Source of the DNA: Sphaerolaimus hirsutus
Lineage: Eukaryota > Nematoda > Chromadorea > Monhysterida > Sphaerolaimidae
Direction of reading: 5' to 3'
Length of the DNA: 64,000 nt
Assembly (NCBI GenBank): GCA_964036195.1
Contig: OZ038451.1
Span: forward strand, 21,903,927 to 21,967,926
In this document: piece by piece, positions 1 to 10,800 of the stretch
How the letters are laid out: each line of letters opens with the position of its first letter
Position numbering within the stretch: the stretch's first letter is position 1
Made by a program: the position numbers and the translations under genes
Notes under the pieces: model-generated
Told to the model about the DNA's origin: nothing
Database searches by the model: none
What the model saw: the letters and a program-made list of their open reading frames with translations, nothing else

Positions 1-346
1 TGGTAATTAAAAATTACATTGCAAAAATCTGTCAGAAAATTACGGCTACACGATATAACCGCAACGTATCGAGTGTCGACTGACGGGCACTTTTTAATCG
101 AATATTCAAATCTCGACAAACATCCCACCGGCTGACGGAAATTTTGACAAAATATCCAATACAGAACTCGAAAAGTGATATCGTCCTATCGAAAATCGAC
201 TCAAGAGCAGAGTGGCGCCCTGATTTGAGAAAACTGTGTCCTCCGTGAGCTGAGAAACGGGGCCCACAAAAAAAAACAGAGCACCCCCCACGGACCACAC
301 CACACGCCAAAAAACCAGGGCACCCCACCAAATCCAACCCCCCGAG

Positions 347-3300
347 TCACCGGGTACCCGCCGCGGCGCCGGATCTCCGGTCGCTCTGCCGCCCGGCGGC
401 TGGTCTACTCGCGGCGGCGGCGGCCGCGGCGGCGCCATTGACGCCGCGCGTCTTCACAAAGTACACGAAATAGGTAAGTATCTGCTTCTCGTCCACGTGC
501 ACGTTGGTCAAGTGGGCGGCGAGCGCGTCGGCCAGCTCTTTTTTGTTCGCGCCCGACCGCGTGGGCAGTTTGAAGTGCCGCCGGAAGCGACGCAATGCAG
601 GTAGGGGTAACGAGTGCCAGTCGGGTTGCTGGGGCGGGGTAGATGTGGTTTGAAGGAAGAGACCCCGTATGGGACCTTGGCAGCCGGCCAAAATTTCGAA
701 ATAGTTTTTATAAATATAGGGGGCAAAAAAAGCCTAAGTTTAGCGATTATGAGGGTGAAAATTGGCAAAATGGGGGACATTTTCGCGATTTTGAGTAAAA
801 CCTGGGGAAAAATCGCTCAGAGTATATTACTCAATTGGTGACTTGGACGTGGGCCAAGTTCACATACGTTACCCGACCCAGCGTGAATGGATTGAAATTG
901 AAACTGGCGCGAAATGCCTTGCAGCTTTCAGAACAAGGTGCGAGACCCACCGAATAAAGAACCATTTTTTTGCACTTTTCAAAGAACTAACTCAACAGAA
1001 AACTGCGCAAGCACCACACGAAAAAGAACAATTCACACTTCAAAAGCACCGAAAACCGAACTCACGATACTCGCCGCGGCGCCGGGCAATCTAACAGCGC
1101 CTGCCGCGGACGTCGGAGTCGCCGCGCTGCCGCTAGAGCTCGCCGTGGCAGAAGTCGCGGCGCTTGTGCCGGCGGCGGCAGCGGTGGGTCCGTTGGAAAC
1201 GGGCGCGCCGCCGGACGTCGAATGGGTCGACTGGCTGGATGAGGCTATTGAAGAGGGACACGCGCTCGATGAGGAACTGCTTGCCGTGGCCGTGCTGCGA
1301 CAAACGTGTTCGACTTGTAAGTGCGTGAATTGATGCAGTTTGAGGCCAGGGGGTTTGATAAGTTCTGCACTTTTGAGACTGACCAAAATAGCTTTCATTC
1401 GCATTTATGTGTACCAAAAACTTTATGTTCTAAGCTTACAATGCTTTTAGAATATTACTAGAAAAAATGTAAAAATTGACGGTTTTATTTAAGTATATTC
1501 TTTACGTGTTTCTAGACGTCTGAAAGTATGCGTTCGCTCAACTTTATGTTTTATTGTGTGACAATTTATACGTGGTATACAAACATATGGATATTAAATT
1601 AGAAATGATTAGAAATTGGATCCAAAATAAGTGAAAATTATAAATTTTCCAAACACAAAAATCCACCGCTCCCAAAAAACCCACCTATTCTGCGAGTGAG
1701 CCACACTCGCCGCACTACTAGCACTAGTAGACGCGGGCACTGCCCAAGCGACCGACGCAGACCCACTTCCAGGCGGCGTGAATTTGGCCAAAGTTTGGGG
1801 CGGCGCGGCGGCGCCTTGCTGCCGCGCCGTCGCGCCGCTGGCGGCCGCGTTCGTGCTGTTGTAGTAGAGCGTCGTGTTCACGTGGTTGATCAGCGAGCCG
1901 CTGTTGGAAGCCTTGGATGGCAGGTGGGCGGAGCCGGCGCCGGAGCGCACCTGCGTCGATTGGATGGTTGGAAAAATCGTCTTGTTTGAGTTTTTTACAC
2001 AATATCTAAAAATGAGTTTAAAAAAATCAAGTAGGGTCCCTAGTGTAACGTTCGTCCAGCTATTCGCTTGGCTTTCACTTTGCATTTATCAGCATGTCAC
2101 CTAGAACATTGAGAATTTCTGCTCCAAATTCAACCAAACAATGGAAAAAGCGTTCACGTCCAAAACTTCGTTTGTACCAATTTGTTCTCGAAAGTATGGA
2201 TTAATGGAGCTTTTTCGAGAGATTTTTTTTGATTTATCGACAACATAGATAGCTGGGATTTATAGGACTATTTTATACCCGCGTTCACTGTTTCTCCCCA
2301 CAAAAAGTTCGCGTCGAATCTAATCCAAATCACCCTAATTTTCAATTCCCGACTGCGTTTCAATCCACAACCAAAACTCGCACTTAAATGCAAAAAGCGC
2401 AAAAAACTGCCCACGCATCGACCCAACTTCGCCCACCTGCTGCACGCTGGGCTGCGGCGACAGCAAGTGGTTGCCGGCCGCTGCGGACGCCATGGGCGCG
2501 GCGGGCGCGGGCATGGAGCCGCTGTGGTTCGGCGACGCGGCCGGACTGCCGAGAGCCTTGACGGCCGGCGGCACCAATAGTCGCCGGTGCGGCACGCAGA
2601 TGTTCGTGTGTCGAGTCTGCGGTCGATAATTTGGTTTTCGATAAGACGTGTTTTTTTCATTTGTGATGTTCTGAGTTTGTACCAGTAATTTTATCAGTTT
2701 ATTGCCCTCAGTGTAATCTCGCTTGACGTCGGGTTTTTTTGTAACAGAAAGATGTAAATATCTTAAGCTGGCGGCACTTGAAAGATTTATGGCCATCAAT
2801 CTATCTGGAGTTTACCAGAAAATACGGTATACTCAGATGAATTAAATATGCAAGCGAGTCTATGCTCTTTCAAACAATATAAAAAGGCTTTTTCCGTCAC
2901 AAAGCCTTCACATGTCCGCCACGGAGCTTTTTTGCTTTGAAATAATTGATAAAAAGCCCCAACGCAAAATACGCGCTGATTAATTGCCTAAATATTGCCA
3001 AAATGCCGCTCAAATATTTGCCCTCTGCACAGCACAGATTTCCCACATTCTAAAGACCCCCAAAAGGCTCCTATATGACCTATAAAACGCCCAAAAACCA
3101 GGCTCTCTCCACCCAAACCCACCCTCCAATCCGGTCTCACATCCAAACCCCTCTGCTGCACGGACCTCTCAATCCTCTTGGAGTACGCGTGGCTGCAGGC
3201 GGGCCGGTGACACTTTTCGCCCCCGTCCACCAGACAACACGTGAGCGCGCCGCCGGCCGATGTCGAAGTTGGCGCCGGGGTCGGGCTAGGCGCGCGGCTT

Positions 3301-3512
3301 GGACAAGGGTGGGAGGCTGGGAGAGTGGAAATGGAGGCTGGTTTTGGTGGGAAGGGGTTGAGAGCGACGAGATCACGTGCCAAGAAGGTTGGATGGATCG
3401 ACTGGCTTTTTAGGAGAAAAAATGACAAAAAGCTCAACACTGGGAAGGAAAAATCAAGAGAATACGGCTGCCAGCACACAGAACCGCGCAAAAGAACCAT
3501 CGCAAAATCCAC
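347..3512 (-). CDS. SAP30: SAP30/SAP30L-like Sin3-HDAC complex subunit, five exons
   Basis: SAP30 proteins bridge the Sin3 scaffold and the class I histone deacetylase corepressor in the nucleus. Exons on the minus strand are: exon 1 ending 3141, 2616-2437, 1950-1685, 1294-1066 and 628-347 (stop 349-347). All four junctions keep phase with GT-AG sites. Exon 1 holds the zinc-finger start (TCCLVDGGEKCHRPAC, then SKRIERSV) and exon 2 its end (NICVPHRRLL), matching the C-C-C-H module of SAP30/SAP30L. Exon 5 holds the Sin3-binding domain (LPLPALRRFRRHFKLPTR, then KKELADAL, then DEKQILTYFVYFVK) and an Ala-rich tail. Exons 3-4 are an unusually long Ser/Ala/Gly/Pro-rich linker of roughly 165 residues; vertebrate proteins have a short linker here. 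The protein start is uncertain: the frame is open to an ATG at 3512, but acceptor-like sites nearer 3300 exist. Identity is well supported; the 5' end is not. Confidence 0.88.
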
Positions 3513-4150
3513 CGACCAGTTTCCGCGACAACTTCAATCTTAGTGCTGCTTCTGTCGCCGCTGCACACGGGCGCACTGCTCATCACACAGCCGCTCCGAA
3601 AGCTCACTGAAAACCTTCCCAACGCAAATCCGAACCTCTCATGCGCCCGTGAGCCGGGGCAGCGCCTATGCAGCCATGGCTCGTCCAATTCAACGGGGCG
3701 ACCTTTTCTTTTTTGTTAAAATTGGCACCGAGCCAACGCGAGGGCAGCGGTGTTGGGGCGGAATGCACGCGCGCGCGCGCCGCCGTCCGCAAAGTGAATT
3801 TCTCCAGCGGTGAAATTCGACTGGCCCAAAAAGCCATTTCGGGCAGCCGTGATACATCCTCAGACGATAGACGCTCACCAAATCCACCGGTCCCACCCGA
3901 AATCGGGATGCCCGCCAAAAAAAACCCGGTCGAGTCAATTGAATTCGGCCCCTGGCGCGGGCGATTTTGATCGCGTATCAAGTGCCCGGCGACACGCGCG
4001 CGGGACTTCATTCGCATGCGAAAGTGTGCGCGATCGCGACACCGCCGCGGCGCGACGGCAGAAGTGGCGACTTCTGGCCGCCGCCGCCGCGGCTGTGAAT
4101 GTGAGCGCCGCCGCTGAATATATTGCGTGGTAAGAGCGTTGATGACAGCC
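3513..4150. other. GC-rich spacer upstream of SAP30
   Basis: This stretch is rich in GCC/CGC runs, for example around 4075-4100 and a CG dinucleotide run near 3770. It could hold the SAP30 promoter or a 5' exon. Open frames on both strands exist, but none shows a recognisable domain. Confidence 0.3.
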
Positions 4151-4222
4151 GGCTGAGTGGTCTAGTGGTATGATTCTCGCTTTGGGTGCGAGAGGCCCCG
4201 GGTTCAATCCCCGGCTCAGCCC
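4151..4222 (+). tRNA. tRNA-Pro (anticodon TGG)
   Basis: The cloverleaf is complete: acceptor stem GGCTGAG pairs with CTCAGCC, the A box is TGGTCTAGTGG, the anticodon stem-loop is CTCGC-TTTGGGT-GCGAG with anticodon TGG, and the T arm is GGGTTCAATCC. There is no intron. A T-run terminator follows at 4223-4240. It lies between SAP30 and the 3' end of AAAS, on the opposite strand to both. Confidence 0.95.
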
Positions 4223-4885
4223 TCTTTTTGCACTTTTTTTGTATAGGGAAGGGAACAGTACTAGGGAAGTCAGTGCTGGCGAAATATTGAGAAGCCAGTT
4301 CGGCTGAGCGACTAGATTTTTTTTGCAAATTGCCAAAGGCTTCTACAATTTAAGGTTCATCCCTGTTTACTTTATTTTTACTTCGGCAGTGTAAATTAAA
4401 ATAAATTTTTAGAGACCATTCGAAATAAATAATACCGGCAAGCATACGTATTAATATAGATGAGTATCGATTTGAGTAAAAACGTCACAGAGAAAGCTAC
4501 AGCATTATATCAGCAGCCTATACACAAATGGCAAGTCAGTTAACAGTGTTATGTGAAAAGTAATCAACCACCAAAGAGCACAATCATAAAAAAACGTTAT
4601 TAGGAAATTCAAAATGTGGATTTAACTTGGAACAAGAATAGCTCAGCTTTCCGCATTTTTTCCAAAAGATAGCCAAAACTACATATTTAGTCCAAAATAG
4701 CAATTTTCAACGTGGAAATTGACAAAAGGTGCAAAATTAACTATTTTAAGTGAAAATTGAGAAAAAACTATCAAAATTCACTAGAAAAAGATACATCCTT
4801 ATGCTTGGTGCAGAGAATTTGTAAACTGATAAATTTTGTCCCAAGTATAGTATTTACAAACAAAAATCGCCGCAGGTCTAAAACT
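4223..4885. other. Spacer 3' of AAAS, nothing recognised
   Basis: AT-rich sequence with no domain-bearing frame. A strong donor-like GTGAGT inside the last recognised AAAS exon (near 4908) means a further short 3' exon could lie here, but I do not see one. Confidence 0.3.
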
Positions 4886-7800
4886 TCAATTAATAATCGA
4901 ATTTTCACTCACTTCACTATCGCCACCAAAGGCCCCATCAGCCACACTAAACAATTTCGTTTTCACTGGGATAAATGAAACGGATTTATCCAATAGCTGC
5001 ATATTTTCGCTATCGATTTCAGCTTGAGGCAACTGCATAAATTTACCATCGTTGACAATTGGCAAATGTTGCACGCTGCCGTCGGACCAAATCTGGCAAT
5101 TTGTTGACAATTAAATTGTGTTAAAGGGAATTTGAAAGCGACTAGAGTTCAAAGGGGATTGACTTTTCCGGGATCGGGATTGGTATTTTGAATTATCGGG
5201 ATCGGGATTTTGGCCAAACTTCTGGTGTAGAGGGGTTTTCTAAATTTTCATAAAACGGTCTGAAAACACACTGGAATGACACAGAAGTGGCATAAAAGGC
5301 ACAGCGAATATTTCCGTTCAGATTTTTTAGTACAAAAAGTAACTTTTTCACTTTTTTTACCTTTTGATCTAAATTTTACGGGATCGGGATTGGTGTTTCG
5401 GAATCGGTATCCGGATCCCGTTTGAACCGTAAAAGCGACAAACAACTGACTATTGTTAAAAGTTGGCCGTGCTCGAAATTTGGCTGGAAAGCGAGCGTTT
5501 CACAAACTGCCGATTCCGGGCCCCGTAGAAATCCTCTGAAGAAATACGGAACGGATTTAATTAGAAGCGTAAGGCGCATTCAAGCATGAAATTGCGCACG
5601 GTGTTTAAAAATATGAAACAGGACATGGAATGTACATAACTAATTGCCTAAATATGTCGTGGCTTTACTAGTTTACTAAGACCCCTTTCACACCTTTTTT
5701 CTGTGACGACTCCGACAACATGAAGGCCCCTTTCACACTGCACTTGTGTGACGACAATAGATCTTACTCGTCACAGACCATTTTGTGATGACAAATCTAT
5801 TTCTAGCAGATCTTCATCAGTGTGACGACTGGTCGGCCTCGTTATTGGCGACAAGTAACGACCCTTTTTTAACCATGCTCATTGTGACGACCAGATCAAA
5901 TATTTTACTTGTCATCACACTCGCGCAATGTGACGACCACTTTTTTTTAAAAATTGTCGGCGACAGTTGCAAATTTTTGTTATAAACATGTATAACTCTT
6001 GAGCAACACACACGATTCATCTGAAATTTGACATGCATATACTCCTAGGTTGTATGTATACTTTACCACATTCACTCATGAACTTTTCACTTGACTTATG
6101 GAACTTTTTCAAGTGTTGTCGGAGTCGTCACAAAAATGCAGTGTGAACGCTGTCGAAAAAGTTCAGTAATTCAAATAGAAAGATCCAGATCAGATCAAAT
6201 GGCCAAGTATACATACCACCTAGGTAAGCGTATATGCATGTCAAATTGCAGATGAACCGTGCTTGTCGTTAAAGAGTTACAGACGTTTTAAAAAAATCGC
6301 CATTGTCGGAACCCTACAGATGGCGACAATGGCAAATTTTTTCAAACGTCTATAACTCTTGAACGACAAGCACGATTCATCTGCAATTTGACATGCATAT
6401 ACGCCTAGGCGGTATGTATACTTGGCGGTATGTATCTAATGAATATGGAACTTTTTTACTTGAATTATTGAACGTTCTCATATTGTCGTAGTCGTCACAG
6501 AAAAAAAGGTGTGAAAGGGGCCTTATGAAATTTGAGTAAATCGAGTAAACTGATAAATCAGCCTTGAACAAACAGGAGTTTACGGAAATGATAAATGTCT
6601 ACTCTCCGTCAACTGGAGTCGATGAACACCTAATGCCAGCGAACTCAAATGCATTCAAAGTCGATTTACGTGTTTACAAAATTTTCAGTTTTAGTGGTAG
6701 TTAAGTAATGTGTCCAGCGCCTACGAAACAGCTAGCACATGCTAATTATGTTGAATATTTATAGTCCACCCAGCACACGCTTTACAATCAATCCTACCAT
6801 ATCCTAGCTTTACAATAAATCCTACCATATCCTATTTGAATAAAAAGACAAAAAAATTCCCAGCGCACAATAACATCGCTCTGACTATGGTTGAATTTCG
6901 TGCATTACTTTCTACGTAACTTCTTTCATCAAAATACGGTAACACTTTTGTATAGCATTCTACCAGATGAATACATAAATTCGGACTAACACGGTATTGA
7001 AAACCACCGGATTGCCGTCATCTACCTGAACCAGTGCAACGCATTCCCCATTATCTGAAACGCGTAAAAAGGTTTGAAAAATACGATCACAAAAAAATTA
7101 TAAACCAAAAAACAAAAAAATTGTAAAACAAAAAAACACCTGCAAAGACGACAGCCAACATTTTTGCGTCACAACTGGCAGCCAAAAATGCAACATTCCC
7201 ACCAAAGCGCTCATTATCATGCGACGCAAACGCAGTTGTATCAAGCACTGGTTCGATGCATGCGCCGACGCTCGACCCGCTCCTATGAGTTTGCAAATAG
7301 AGAAGTGGCGGTCAGACGGGCGTGTAGCTCAGTGGTAGAGCGCTCGCTTTGCATGCGAGAAGTCCAGGGTTCGATCCCCTGCTCGTCCAGCAAACTTTTT
7401 GCACTTTTTTCATTTGGTCAGCGATGGAATTTGTGTGATCAAACAAACATTTCAGGAAGAGCATTGAAAAAAAATCCACAGAAAATCCCTCAACCAAATT
7501 TTAATTAAATGTAGAATCATTTATCAAATGGTCTGTAACTAAATTTGTTTTAAAACCTATTACAAAATTTTTGAAACAATATTGGGTTGGAGCACAAAAC
7601 TGTTTGTATTTATTCTCATAAATAAAATTTCTCCCAAAAAAAATTAAAATTCCTCCCAAAAAAACAAAAGAAAATGTTAAACAAAAAAATGTCTATATAT
7701 TATTTAAAAATATATAAATCCTGAAATTATACTATAGAATGCTACGGATGCCCAACGAACTCTGACTACAGTAAACCACCATCAACAGTTCACAGGGAAA

Positions 7801-10800
7801 TCTACCATAACCGATCTGAATAATGAACTCTTATCCTTAATTTTTGTCAGAAGACACCAGTTTCACTTTATGGGGCAGCTGAGCACAAGGGCGTGTAGCT
7901 CAGTGGTAGAGCGCTCGCTTTGCATGCGAGAAGTCCTGGGTTCGATCCCCAGCTCGTCCAGCAACCTTTTTGCATTTTTCAATAAATCTGGTTTCAAATT
8001 TTGCATGACACCTCAGAAAAATGCTAAGAACGCCCAACAAACTTCAACTACAGGGAATTTAAAATTAAAAAAAAACGTTATTAAAATTAAAATTTAATAT
8101 TAATTTTCAAATTAAATTAAAAAACCCTGGTCAAGCACCACTAACAGCACAGTTCACACATAAATCTACCATAACCCATCTGAATAATGAACGATTGTGC
8201 TAAATTTTTGTCAGAGGACACCAGGCTTAATTTTCTGTCAGTGCACACCAGTTTCACATATGGGACAATCGAGCAGAAGGGCGTGTAGCTCAGTGGTAGA
8301 GCGCTCGCTTTGCATGCGAGAAGTCCTGGGTTCGATCCCCAGCTCGTCCAGCAAACCTTTTGCATTTTTTCAATGGCCTAGGTTTGCAGGAGTAAAACAC
8401 CTAGGTAAAAACAAAAAAGACAATATTTTATATATTTCCTTCTCATAAATAAAATATAACCAACCTCCCTGAAAAACAAGGAGAAAATCTAGATAAATAT
8501 GTTTTTTATTTTATTTTAAAAACACATCGGATTTTTAATGATAAAAACACATAAAAATATGATTTTTAATCTACCGAGATGAGAAACACCACAAAAACAC
8601 CCATAACACTATTTCCCACACAAACCACCCATAACACCATTTCCCACACAAACCAACCAAAAGCACCTATCATAGCAAACCAACCAATTGAGAACAGCGA
8701 GCACAGGCGTGTCGCGAGTGGCGTAAACTAGTCGACTGTGCAGCCAGGCGGCCGCAGCGCACTGGCTGTCAATGCGCCACGCCGCCGCGCCCCAGTCGTA
8801 CGCGTTGAACACGCTGAACGAACGATGGTTTGAATTTCATGTTGGCTTTTTGCCAATTTGACACGAGGTGTAGGAGTCAGTGGTTTTTTCTAAGTTTTTA
8901 TTGTGAGCCACCTGTAAAGGCAACTGTTGTGTACACGTGTGTCCCCGGGGCGCACTCTTAACCGACCATGTGGCAGTCCCGCACCCTGTAAAGCGTCATG
9001 TAAAATGTCAAATAATTTTTTTTTATTACTGAACATTTGACATTTTGCATTACATTTGACAAATTTGTATGACATTTTGCATGACATTTGACACTTTCCA
9101 GGGTGCGGGCCCGCCCAACAGCAAAAAAACAGACAAATTTAACCCAAACACAGTAAACAGTATTTACAAAATGGCAACTCACGCCAATCCACAGTTTTGA
9201 GTAGCCGCGGCCAGCAAATGCCCGTCGACAGAGAAACTCAATTTGATGACATTTCCCGGCGCCAGCGACAAATGTCGGGTTTTAGCGCCACAAGTGTCGT
9301 CCCATAGCTGTGATGGATAAATCGAATAAAAAGTAAATTTACAGGCTTGCCGTTTGATTGCTACATTATTGACAATTAATGATTTTGACAAAACACGCGT
9401 CGATAATGATGATGGAAAAACCGTTGTTTTTCGCAGAATAGTGAACTTATCAGCATTTTGGCAGAAATAAACGGGATTTATCGACTTCTTGGTGGAGATT
9501 TCTTTCAAAATTCCTTCAATACTAGATGATCCCGTTTCCACGCTCCAACCAAATATCTACATTTGAAAGTGTACACCTAAAATACAACATTCAGTCACCA
9601 GCCACCATTTACGGTCGGTCACCAAATTCTCTATCAACAACCTTCAATACAGAACTCTGCAGGCACAAGCTACCGAAATAATTAACTTCTTAACGCCAAC
9701 GTGGAGTACATACTAAATTCGCAACGCAACACATTCCAGTGAAAAGTTATTGGAATGGCTGTCTTTTGATACATGTAAAATACGGGTTGAGACGGTGCTA
9801 TCGGCGATATACTGTATTTCAATTGAATAATTCCCACGTTTTTTATTGCACCAGCAAAATTTGAGAGGGTTATTATTTCGTCCGGATTTTCATGACGGTC
9901 CATGTCCTAAAGAGAATCAGCCCAGTCCAGACGCAGGTTTAGTTTGCTTAGGTTTAGGTTTAATTTACATTCCACAATTCAGGTGACCAGTAACTGGAAG
10001 TAAAACTTGTGCACCGGTCCTTCGCCGACGTAAATAGTGAACAGCTATATAAATATTTACATCCGCATCGTTAAAATGCGATCAAAGATTAATCTTGAAA
10101 TTTGTATCAAAACTTAGACGCCAATTTTCAAAAAATTATATAACCGCTTTCAATCCATAATTTCCACTACAAATTCTACAAAAACCTTCTAAAAACGGGT
10201 TCACATCTAAAAAGAAAAAATACCCTCCAAAAATACCCCCACCCTCCAACCTGAACAACCCTACTACCCTCCACGCCCAAAACGCAATAACTTCCACTGG
10301 GATGCCACGCGAGGGCGCACACTGCTCCGTTGGCACTCTGCCAGCCAGTGTGGCACGGTGCCACGTGCAAGGGGGTGCTAGGCGCCGCCCTACTGCCCGC
10401 GGGGGGCTGTTGGTCCACGTGGTACAGTAGGAGGCCTGAAAGACACCCTAGGGATAGGGTGCCCCACGTGTAGGGTCTGTAGGGTGAGTGGAGGGTTGTG
10501 GGGGTATGGTGATGAGGGACCGGATTTTATTGTACTTTAGAAACCGTTTCATAGGCAATTTTTTACATTTGCACTTGGAGCTGTCTTTATAACACTGCGC
10601 AAAACTTGTCTGCACACTTTTATTTACACTGTTTATTTGGCTTTCTCTTTATTTCCGTATTTTTGGGACACAAGAATTTTTAACTAGCGAATAATTTTGG
10701 TGAGTTTCAACGCGTTTCTTGTTCTTCAAATTTCTTTTTGCATACACAAAAACAGCACATTGCCCTTAAAACGGGTTCAAAATCCCGACACCCAGCTGCC

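Larger units (their letters stand above)
7760..8400. repeat. Tandem duplication carrying tRNA-Ala copies 2 and 3
   Basis: About 7795-7990 and 8155-8380 are diverged copies sharing ATCTACCATAACC, ATCTGAATAATGAAC, ACACCAGTTTCAC, the tRNA and the downstream GCAA-CCTTTTGCA-T run. Duplication of a unit of roughly 390 bp therefore produced the second tRNA. Confidence 0.7.

Noticed and set aside
3604..4133. Long frames on both strands as a SAP30 5' exon or separate gene
   Set aside because: GC-rich sequence with few stops opens frames by chance. No conserved motif and no phase-matched donor found.
9682..9903. 73-codon minus frame between AAAS exons
   Set aside because: It falls where flanking exons already join the WD-repeat sequence with little missing, and it lacks ALADIN similarity.
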